Shown here piece by piece: positions 14,204 to 20,360 of a stretch of 23,324 bases of DNA (its first letter is position 1; every line of letters starts with the position of its first letter). Below the pieces are notes generated by a model, which ran no database searches, was not told the DNA's origin, and saw only the letters and a program-made list of their open reading frames with translations. The DNA is taken from IMG/VR virus record IMGVR_UViG_3300021602_000153, positions 1 through 23,324 of that record; one strand, given 5' to 3'. The DNA is from a virus. Both the position numbers and the translations under genes were made by a program.

Positions 14204-14450
14204 TTCTTTTAGCTACCTTGCCTACAGTTATAATTGCTCCACGATAATACCAATCACCCCCAATTTCATCATCGGGGCGGTTTACCACTTTTCTAAAACT
14301 TGTGCCAGGACGATTCTTGGCATCCAGACTAAACTCATAGAATTCTTCTGGTGTTAAAATATATTCCTCAACTGGACCAGACGCAGTAGCATCTGTGTGT
14401 GCCAGTTCTAGTTGCTCAAAAATATTAAATTTTCTTCGTTTTACTTTCAT
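14184..14450 (-). CDS. Hypothetical 88-aa protein
   Basis: Unrecognised small protein with a basic start (MKVKRRKFNIFEQLE), an acidic middle (LTPEEFYEF) and a beta-rich end containing GGDWYYRGAIITVGKVAKRN. No membrane segment or cysteine. The ATG overlaps the stop of the 55-aa gene as TAATG and its 3' end overlaps the 131-aa gene by 20 bases, so the three are probably translated from one message. Confidence 0.65.
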   Translation of the reverse strand: MKVKRRKFNIFEQLELAHTDATASGPVEEYILTPEEFYEFSLDAKNRPGTSFRKVVNRPDDEIGGDWYYRGAIITVGKVAKRNVKSGT

Positions 14451-14617
14451 TAGTAATTTTCCTTAACAATATAGTATTGTGGTTTGGGATATTTCTCCAG
14501 GATTTTTTCTTCCTTAATATATTGATTCATTACAGGGGCAGTAAAAAATAATTTATCAAAAACTTTTTTGTTTGTGCCAGTTTCTACTACCGTTAAGTAC
14601 CACGATTTCACAGCCAT
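14450..14617 (-). CDS. Hypothetical 55-aa protein
   Basis: Small gene filling the gap between DNA ligase and the 88-aa gene. The protein starts MAVKSWYLTVVETGTNKKVF and ends KPQYYIVKENY; it is basic and aromatic-rich with a likely beta-alpha-beta layout. A ribosome site (AAAGGAAAT) precedes the ATG, and the stop overlaps the next ATG as TAATG. These two signals are the main support. No family recognised. Confidence 0.65.
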   Translation of the reverse strand: MAVKSWYLTVVETGTNKKVFDKLFFTAPVMNQYIKEEKILEKYPKPQYYIVKENY

Positions 14618-14629
14618 GTAATTTCCTTT

Positions 14630-16027
14630 TTAAAATTTCTCACCGGGCTCAGTGCCACGGAATCTAACGAATCTAGAAAACCTAAGACTATAAGTACCGT
14701 CTTGGGCTTGCGTAACTGCGCCTGCTTTAACTTCGACTATATGCCCCATTAAATTATCTTTGTTTAACCAAAACTCAGTACGATTAGCATCGGTATATCC
14801 ACCGCCCACGTTAACTTTAATAGTTTTACCGTTATCAATGCCTTCGCATACAAAGGCGCCTAACCGACCTACATTCTTACCAGTGCCTTCTTCAAATCCA
14901 ATAATAGCTAAGTCTACTGTAATAACGGGTTTCCATTTCATCCAAAAACTTGAACGTTTACATTCGTATGGCGCACCGATATCCTTAATCATAATGCCTT
15001 CAAATCCTGCTTCCACCGCATCATCTGCGTAACGTCTTAATTGATTATGCCCTTCACATGTATCTAGATCAACATTGATGCCATCCATAATATTAATACA
15101 ATTGGTATTGTCAAATATAGGACGCAATTTTTCCAATATTTCCAATCGTTTATATTGCTGAGCATTCCAGTATCCACGTTCAAAATCTTCTAGAGGAATA
15201 AAATCAAAAACATTATATACCATGTCAGAGGTATCGACGTTAGTTTTACGTTGAGCCTGCTTCATTAATGCTTGAAAGCTGGCGCCCATAATTTCACCAT
15301 CTAGTACAAATCCTGAATAAGATTCTTTTACTGCTGTGCGCAAATTCAGTTTGACTGATTCAATAGCTTCTACAATATGTGGGAAGTTATCAAATGGTTT
15401 ACCGCTTCGAGTAAACAGTTTCACACTAGTTTTTGTTACCAATGCTAATACCCGCACTCCATCTAACTTTTGTTCCAGACGTTTTACACCCTTCATTTTA
15501 TTAGGGTGCTCATCGGAATCTAACGCTAATTGGCATTCAAATACAGGAATAGCCCATTCAGTCTTACCTAAAATTTTGTTTAGAGTACGCTCTGTAATAC
15601 CACAGCGTAGGTCTTTAATTAGAACACGGCGGCATAATTGATTCCATTCAACAGTATCAAACCGTTGACTCATTTCTGCAATAGCATCACGGGCAGCATG
15701 GCCGGTCAGGCTACGTGTACGCAATGCTTCCAACATGGCCCAAAATTTAGGCCATGGATTAGGTTTATCAACAAGTCCGTCTGTCTCAGGAACCTTCTTG
15801 ACACCGAATACATAATAAGGGTTATATGCTTGATAGCAATTAAACAAAAAACATTGGGCGTTAGTTGAACCCAATTGTGCTGCCATCAATGCTTTCTCAA
15901 TTACGGATTCCTTGTGTAGCCTACTGTTGTCACTTTCAAGGTCTCTGATCCAGTCTGCTGCCAATTTAATTCCTTCAAAATTTTCTGTACTGTAATCTAT
16001 ATGATTAGAAGGTATGCTTGTATTCAT
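14630..16027 (-). CDS. ATP-dependent DNA ligase, T4-like
   Basis: Predicted enzyme that seals nicks during phage replication and repair, 465 aa against 487 in T4 gp30. The nucleotidyltransferase motifs are all visible: motif I KLDGVR with AMP-accepting K187; a downstream FTRSGK; motif III VLDGEIMG with E245; motif IV EGIMIK; and motif V WMKWKP. The N-terminal region contains LIKDLRCGITERTLNKIL, a stretch typical of T4-type ligases, and the C-terminal OB fold contains GRLGAFVCEG. I chose the ATG at 16027, which overlaps the preceding stop as ATGA; an in-frame ATG at 16045 would lie deeper in the neighbouring gene. It is the third gene behind a consensus sigma70 promoter, which fits early expression. 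Confidence 0.93.
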   Translation of the reverse strand: MNTSIPSNHIDYSTENFEGIKLAADWIRDLESDNSRLHKESVIEKALMAAQLGSTNAQCFLFNCYQAYNPYYVFGVKKVPETDGLVDKPNPWPKFWAMLEALRTRSLTGHAARDAIAEMSQRFDTVEWNQLCRRVLIKDLRCGITERTLNKILGKTEWAIPVFECQLALDSDEHPNKMKGVKRLEQKLDGVRVLALVTKTSVKLFTRSGKPFDNFPHIVEAIESVKLNLRTAVKESYSGFVLDGEIMGASFQALMKQAQRKTNVDTSDMVYNVFDFIPLEDFERGYWNAQQYKRLEILEKLRPIFDNTNCINIMDGINVDLDTCEGHNQLRRYADDAVEAGFEGIMIKDIGAPYECKRSSFWMKWKPVITVDLAIIGFEEGTGKNVGRLGAFVCEGIDNGKTIKVNVGGGYTDANRTEFWLNKDNLMGHIVEVKAGAVTQAQDGTYSLRFSRFVRFRGTEPGEKF

Positions 16028-16365
16028 GATTTTAATAACGCCCATGCTGCTGTTTTTTCTAAATCTTCTTCAAATTCTGGATAAACATCATCCAGCTTTT
16101 TCTTGTTGATCTTTGTGTATTCGTGATTTACACCACACTCCTTGCTCTTGGCATTGATCTTTCGTTGAATATGCCAGCCTTGTTCTTCGCGAATTTGTGT
16201 CTGAAGTTTCTTGCCACGCCGACCCCAAACAACCAAATATCGATTAATTCTTTGGAATGACCATTCCTCGGCTCCAGTAATGTTTTCGGCAAGTAAAATT
16301 ACACCCCATACTTTATCCTGATTCTTTTCTTCATCACGGCACCAGCCAATAAATTCATATTTCAT
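16024..16365 (-). CDS. WGR-domain-like protein
   Basis: A 113-aa protein whose middle reads NRYLVVWGRRGKKLQTQ followed by an HIQRKINAKSKECGVNHEY helix and strand, fitting a short WGR domain (WGR at residues 47-49). WGR domains occur in PARP enzymes and in some bacterial proteins, where they touch nucleic-acid ends. It begins with a beta-rich stretch (MKYEFIGWCRDEEKNQDKVWG) and ends in an acidic helix. It is joined to DNA ligase by an ATGA overlap, so a role at DNA breaks, for example guiding the ligase, is attractive but inferred. The domain call rests on one motif and its surroundings. Confidence 0.55.
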   Translation of the reverse strand: MKYEFIGWCRDEEKNQDKVWGVILLAENITGAEEWSFQRINRYLVVWGRRGKKLQTQIREEQGWHIQRKINAKSKECGVNHEYTKINKKKLDDVYPEFEEDLEKTAAWALLKS

Positions 16366-16368
16366 ATA

Positions 16369-16791
16369 TCACCAGCTGGAGTTATAAAATACTTTAAGTC
16401 CAAGGAATACTTCTGCCTTGGCTTTTTTAATAAACTCTAGATCTTGATCTTTGTATTCGTCGTCTCGATTTTCACCAAAGAAGAACCCTCCGGTAATTGG
16501 TAAATTACCAGCTTTGACATCGGCTTCTAACATGTCAAGGTCTTCCCATGATAGTTCTAGTTCGATATTATTGAAATTGTGATTTTCAAGCGGCGGATTC
16601 GATGAATTTTTACTGAGCCAGAGTCGTTCCATCCAACCTTGAAGATTAGGATGTTTGCGCCAATATGTTAATTCGGTGGGCTTTCTAAATTTTGTTGGAT
16701 CATCGTCTTCCTTTTCGTAATTCTCATCGCTATAATACTCATCATATGTACCGGCCTTGGCGGCAACATAAGCGTATTGATCTAATCCCAT
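16369..16791 (-). CDS. Conserved phage protein of the MGLDQYAY type
   Basis: A 140-aa acidic soluble protein starting MGLDQYAYVAAK and containing ELTYWRKHPNLQGWMERLW. This start and the WRKHPN-L-GWM segment mark a family I know from many phage genomes, sometimes labelled phosphoglycerate kinase without visible support. The C-terminal half holds ITGGFFFGENRDDEYKDQDLEFIKKA, ending in an aromatic tail. Its function is unknown. It is the first gene after the sigma70-type promoter at 16820-16848, with GGAG 6 bases before the ATG, so it is probably made early with the WGR-like protein and ligase. Confidence 0.75.
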   Translation of the reverse strand: MGLDQYAYVAAKAGTYDEYYSDENYEKEDDDPTKFRKPTELTYWRKHPNLQGWMERLWLSKNSSNPPLENHNFNNIELELSWEDLDMLEADVKAGNLPITGGFFFGENRDDEYKDQDLEFIKKAKAEVFLGLKVFYNSSW

Positions 16792-16819
16792 GTCTACTCC
16801 AAATGTTTAACGTGTACAT

Positions 16820-16848
16820 ATTATAGTGTGGACGGGAATATTTGTCAA
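16820..16848 (-). promoter_or_regulatory. Consensus sigma70 promoter (TTGACA-N17-TATAAT)
   Basis: On the minus strand a perfect -35 (TTGACA, 16843-16848) and a perfect -10 (TATAAT, 16820-16825) are separated by exactly 17 bases. It lies between the 205-aa gene and the gene starting at 16791, pointing at the latter, and should drive that gene, the WGR-like gene and DNA ligase from host RNA polymerase early in infection. Confidence 0.85.
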
Positions 16849-16854
16849 GACAAA

Positions 16855-17472
16855 TTAGTCATTACCTTCGGCATGAGCTTTATACTGTTTCCAGTGGCGT
16901 AAATAGTCTTGATTGAATGTGTTATCCTCAACCGATTCCACAAATTCCACTAATGGGCGACCCCACTCATAACATAATTGATCCAGCTTTTCCAGAACAT
17001 CGGGGCTGATTCTTAGTACAGAAGTTAGCCAATCTGATATAGCGGCATAGTCACCGGAGTTGATTTTCTGAACATACCAGTCAAGACGCTGTGGTTTCTT
17101 CAACATCTGGCGCCCAAGTTTTTCCAAGTGTGCCCAAACATGGTCACCTAATTGTAGAAATTCATGGTCCGCTATATGGGCTCTCTCATCACGGTCATGT
17201 GCTGCTATGGCGTTGGGGTCGGTAATCCCTCGCATCATGCGATCAAATTCGTCGTCACCAGTTGCTTCTGCAATGGGCATCGTAGGTTCATTTGGTGACT
17301 TTTTATAATTCTTTGCTATGAAAGCACCTTGATTGAAACTAGTACTTTTAGTACCAGCCGAAGCTGAATTATTTCGTTTACTCCATTCGTACCCAGCCTT
17401 GTGTCCGCTGCAATCTTTGGTACAAGGACTATTCATAAATTTTGCTTCTGTGGTGAATTCTTTTGCTCTCAT
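16855..17472 (-). CDS. Putative packaged or structural phage protein with capsid-targeting-like leader
   Basis: A 205-aa protein of unknown function. Its first residues, MRAKEFTTEAKF, resemble the T4 capsid-targeting peptide (MKTYQEFIAEA) that is cut after Glu by the prohead protease; here the cut would follow E9, although the residue three before the cut is Thr rather than Ile or Leu. Next comes CTKDCSGHKAGYEW, a small cysteine/histidine patch, then a low-complexity linker and a helical C-terminal domain (residues ~85-200) rich in Asp, Trp and Leu. No ribosome site is visible; a CTAAATA motif ends 5 bases before the ATG. It follows the two large probable structural genes. Confidence 0.65.
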   Translation of the reverse strand: MRAKEFTTEAKFMNSPCTKDCSGHKAGYEWSKRNNSASAGTKSTSFNQGAFIAKNYKKSPNEPTMPIAEATGDDEFDRMMRGITDPNAIAAHDRDERAHIADHEFLQLGDHVWAHLEKLGRQMLKKPQRLDWYVQKINSGDYAAISDWLTSVLRISPDVLEKLDQLCYEWGRPLVEFVESVEDNTFNQDYLRHWKQYKAHAEGND

Positions 17473-17477
17473 ACCAG

Positions 17478-17484
17478 TATTTAG
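17478..17484 (-). promoter_or_regulatory. Candidate late promoter, CTAAATA, next to the start codon
   Basis: On the minus strand TAACTAAATACTGGT runs directly into the ATG at 17472, leaving 5 bases between the core and the start codon. If used as a -10 element, the message would begin at or inside the start codon. Confidence 0.4.
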
Positions 17485-17489
17485 TTAGA

Positions 17490-18449
17490 TTAACTGGTTG
17501 GGGGCAGAGGGTACGGATACTGTGATGGCGTCAATGCAGCCATCGGTGGAGGTGGATTTGGGTCCACAGGCACGTTACTGGTAGTGGCAATCCCAGTTGC
17601 ATTGATATTAGTTTGTCCTTGACGTAATGCAGCTACTAGTGATTGCCCACCTAGAGTCGTTAAGTCCGCTACCGATTCAAGATATTGAAAAGAACTATTT
17701 GCTGATGTATCTTGCCCGTAGGTTGGTATCGAGATTACAAAACTGTAGATGGCTGGATTACTATTGGGTAATAGATTAGCAAATTGCACACTTGCACTTT
17801 CTTGAATGGTTTTCTCAGAATTTAATTGAGTCATCATATTGTTCCAGTTTGTATTTAAGTTGGCTGTTTGACTGGGGTAAGTAGTGATCAATGCGGGGAT
17901 AACATTTGAGTTGACCGACGGAATAAGACCATTACCACCTGCACTATTACTGGTCATGTTGGCCATCTGTCCGGAAAATGCGGCGTTGATATTATCATAT
18001 GTTCCCGCAGCCGGTCCAGTAGCAATTATAATTGGACCTTCCGGAGGACCATATGTACCACTGGCAGTGGCCTGCATATCATTGTAGATGCTGACCAAGT
18101 CAGACAAGTTCATGGAGTTAATCAGTGTAATAGTATTGGCTATAGCATTGGCAACTACTACCCCAGCAGCTATTCCCATGGAGTCATTAATAGTGATAGT
18201 CCCGCTAGGTCCTGATCCTGATCCCAAAGTATTAACAAGGCTATTGGCCACTGCTGGATCAACAGCCGATGTTTGTGCATTTACCAGTGGCAATCCAAAA
18301 TTTGTTTGTACATTGCTAACGGCATTGGCTAATCTAGGTAAATTTAACGAAGATATATTTGTTACCTGCTGTAGTGCAACCGACAAGGCCTTATTGGCCA
18401 ACGCTTGGTCCGGGGGAATTATTTGACTTAACCGATCTAATGCTGTCAT
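17490..18449 (-). CDS. Probable phage structural protein, 319 aa
   Basis: Unrecognised protein, very rich in Ala, Asn, Ser, Thr and Pro with few charged residues and no cysteine. It starts with an amphipathic helical part (MTALDRLSQIIPPDQALANK), has Gly/Ser-rich and Pro-rich loops (GSGSGPSG, GPPEGP) and ends in a proline-rich tail (DPNPPPPMAALTPSQYPYPLPP). The composition and its place behind a PAAR gene suggest a tail-tip, baseplate or fibre component. It overlaps the 332-aa gene by 4 bases (ATGA). Part of the evidence is composition only. Confidence 0.6.
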   Translation of the reverse strand: MTALDRLSQIIPPDQALANKALSVALQQVTNISSLNLPRLANAVSNVQTNFGLPLVNAQTSAVDPAVANSLVNTLGSGSGPSGTITINDSMGIAAGVVVANAIANTITLINSMNLSDLVSIYNDMQATASGTYGPPEGPIIIATGPAAGTYDNINAAFSGQMANMTSNSAGGNGLIPSVNSNVIPALITTYPSQTANLNTNWNNMMTQLNSEKTIQESASVQFANLLPNSNPAIYSFVISIPTYGQDTSANSSFQYLESVADLTTLGGQSLVAALRQGQTNINATGIATTSNVPVDPNPPPPMAALTPSQYPYPLPPTS

Positions 18450-19444
18450 GATAGTGAGCTCAGGGCTATTTTTGGTAAGTACTGATTTAATGTCGAATTA
18501 ACTGTACCATCAGGACTTGTATAAATGTTTTGACTGACCCCGTTAGTTCCGGTGACGGTTAATGTTTGAAAACTAGTGGGAAATAACTTATAGGGGTTTA
18601 ACAAGTCTGCCATAGTATTAATATTGGTGGTGGTAATTCCCATTATTCTTAATATTTGTGTTAACGGAGTACCGGTAATCTGCGTCATCGCTGCATACAT
18701 AGCCTTTTGATCTGCATCGGATGCAGGTACCGTAGGTGAAGCTAGATTTATTACAACATCTGGACTTACGCCAGCATTGGAAAAATATAACGCAATATCT
18801 GGTGTGATCCCACCAATGCTGGCCAACTGCTGTACTAATGCTAGGGGAGTTCCTAGTTCGTCAAGTTTACTAAGATCTATTAACCCGCCCAATTTAGCGA
18901 GATCATTACCCCATTGTGCTGTACATACGTTAACGCTGGTGATGCCACCACTGACCATATTGTCAGCATTGGTATAAGTACCGCCTAGATAATTTTGGCT
19001 GTTGACTGCCGAGTTAATAAAATTATTGGTAATCCCATTATATCCTACCAGTGCGCCGAATCCTTGACAAAAAATACTTAGATTTTGTGCGCCACCGGCC
19101 GGACCTTGACCCATATAGGAATATGCTGTTTCTAATAGCAGATTGCCAAATAAAACATTACCGGGGTATGCAATATTTCCCGTATGTACCGGTATACTGT
19201 CACCTAACGCCGCACAATTTCCAGATCCCAATGAATATAATTCTGGATAAATGGTAGGAGATAATTGTGCGCCTGACGAGGTAGCGGCGGCGATTGCATC
19301 TGTTAATGCAGTAATATAAGGTAAGTTATTAAAGGTTGACATGTTAGTTACAAACTGAGCATTAACGCTAATGCCTTGGTTGTGTAATAAACTGTCAGTG
19401 ACTGTTAATTGGAATGGAGTTAACAAACTAGCAGGTTGTGCCAT
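18446..19444 (-). CDS. Probable phage structural (tail-tip region) protein, 332 aa
   Basis: Low-charge protein rich in Ala, Asn, Gly, Leu and Thr starting MAQPASLLTPFQLTVTDSLL. It has a central LIDLSKLDELGTPLALVQQL helix pair, then a GVSPDVVINLASP segment and an NQYLPKIALSSLS end. Three cysteines lie in the first two thirds. I do not know the family. Similar composition and a 4-base overlap tie it to the 319-aa protein, and its ATG overlaps the PAAR stop (TAATG), so it probably works at the tail tip or baseplate. A role as effector carried by the PAAR tip is another possibility, without direct support. Confidence 0.6.
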   Translation of the reverse strand: MAQPASLLTPFQLTVTDSLLHNQGISVNAQFVTNMSTFNNLPYITALTDAIAAATSSGAQLSPTIYPELYSLGSGNCAALGDSIPVHTGNIAYPGNVLFGNLLLETAYSYMGQGPAGGAQNLSIFCQGFGALVGYNGITNNFINSAVNSQNYLGGTYTNADNMVSGGITSVNVCTAQWGNDLAKLGGLIDLSKLDELGTPLALVQQLASIGGITPDIALYFSNAGVSPDVVINLASPTVPASDADQKAMYAAMTQITGTPLTQILRIMGITTTNINTMADLLNPYKLFPTSFQTLTVTGTNGVSQNIYTSPDGTVNSTLNQYLPKIALSSLS

Positions 19445-19722
19445 TATGACCCTATCCTAACATTGGTGCTGGCATTTAATCTGGTATGCCCGCATGTGTC
19501 AACGTCCGACGCAGTTACTATAGGTTGCCCACCTGCTTTAACCGATGAATTTGTAGACATAGTACGTGCCGTGGTATGTGGAGGTTTGTAATTGGCATGT
19601 GAGCTAACTGAAGTCCCGCTAACTACAACGGGGACTCCATTAACTCTTACCGAATTTACTCCATTCATGGGCTTACCACCACATGAGTTTGCGTCAGTTA
19701 TTCGTACAACTCCACCTGCCAT
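19444..19722 (-). CDS. PAAR-type tail-spike tip protein
   Basis: Predicted zinc-bound cone that caps the membrane-piercing spike of the contractile tail, like T4 gp5.4 (97 aa; 92 aa here). The sequence is a chain of short beta turns: GGVVRITDANSCGG, VRVNGVPVVVSG, SVKAGGQPIVTASDVDTCGH and ASTNVRIGS, which gives the three-fold pattern of PAAR proteins. Candidate zinc ligands are C14, H42, H49 and C77 or H79. It sits between an Sm-like gene and two large structural-type genes, as expected in a tail module. Confidence 0.82.
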   Translation of the reverse strand: MAGGVVRITDANSCGGKPMNGVNSVRVNGVPVVVSGTSVSSHANYKPPHTTARTMSTNSSVKAGGQPIVTASDVDTCGHTRLNASTNVRIGS

Positions 19723-19725
19723 ATA

Positions 19726-20025
19726 TTATCCTAAAATAAGTTTTTTGCTTGGAACGTCGATTCCGGTAGTAACTTTAATGTATCGCTGCTTAACCCCATC
19801 TTCAGTTTCAGCAAACATTGCGATGTGCTTAATATTTAGTGCTACTTTTGCCCCTGGTGACGAGGTAAAAATGCCCTGCATTAATGCCGGGCCCTGGGGA
19901 CTAGGCGCTACTGCCAATGGTTCTGTGATATAGATATAGTCTGGGTCTGAACTTAATACTTTTGTGACTATTTCTTCGCCCGATGCCATCTTAAATGTGT
20001 ATACTTCGTTGTCTTTAATTTCCAT
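19726..20025 (-). CDS. Small Sm-like beta-barrel protein, function unknown
   Basis: A 99-aa protein beginning MEIKDNEVYTFKMASGEEIVTKVLSSDPDYIYITEPLAV. Five predicted strands with the turn MASGEEIVTKV recall the Sm/Lsm fold, and proteins of this kind are common in aquatic T4-like phages. RNA binding is only one possibility; a structural or chaperone role near the tail genes is as likely. It follows glutaredoxin by one base and precedes PAAR by 3 bases. Confidence 0.6.
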   Translation of the reverse strand: MEIKDNEVYTFKMASGEEIVTKVLSSDPDYIYITEPLAVAPSPQGPALMQGIFTSSPGAKVALNIKHIAMFAETEDGVKQRYIKVTTGIDVPSKKLILG

Positions 20026-20026
20026 A

Positions 20027-20272
20027 TTATCCTTTTAACTCTGTCCAAAATTCTTCTGGCTTACTAGCCAATCCTTGATACCCACCCTGAATGAGTGTAG
20101 TACCATTAAAGATCTGCGGTACACTACGTAGTCCTTGCTCAACCAAATAGTCACGAGCTTCTGTGCGAACACCTACATTCACTGTGGTATATTCAATACC
20201 TTTGCTTTCTAAAAGTGCCTTTGCCATGTCACAAAATGGGCAATCGTCCTTTGTATAAACTGTTAATTTCAT
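20027..20272 (-). CDS. Glutaredoxin
   Basis: Predicted small thiol reductant of 81 aa. The active site CPFC is at residues 11-14, the cis-proline turn SVPQIF at 50-55, and the GG of the glutathione-site loop at 63-64. It could reduce the phage ribonucleotide reductase, whose beta subunit is encoded at the right end of the window. That pairing is common in T4-like phages (compare T4 nrdC). It heads the block that continues with the Sm-like, PAAR and tail genes. A TATAAT-like hexamer lies upstream at about 20303-20308 but has no good -35. Confidence 0.92.
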   Translation of the reverse strand: MKLTVYTKDDCPFCDMAKALLESKGIEYTTVNVGVRTEARDYLVEQGLRSVPQIFNGTTLIQGGYQGLASKPEEFWTELKG

Positions 20273-20346
20273 CTTTTTTCCTTATGAACTCTTATTATAG
20301 CTGATATTTACCGGTAATAATATAGGCTATGATAAAACTGTAACGA

Positions 20347-20353
20347 CTAAATA
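20347..20353 (+). promoter_or_regulatory. Candidate late promoter, CTAAATA, next to the start codon
   Basis: ACGACTAAATATAATATT runs into the ATG at 20361, leaving 7 bases. As at 17478-17484, no ribosome site fits between the motif and the start codon. Both genes with this geometry have capsid-targeting-like N-termini. Confidence 0.4.
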
Positions 20354-20360
20354 TAATATT

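Noticed and set aside
16028-16045. DNA ligase start at 16045
   Set aside because: The ATG at 16027 makes an ATGA overlap with the preceding stop, the common junction in this window; the upstream ATG has no better ribosome site. The difference is six residues.
16369-16791. Phosphoglycerate kinase label for the MGLDQYAY-type protein
   Set aside because: At 140 aa it is about a third of the size of that enzyme and shows none of its nucleotide-binding motifs.
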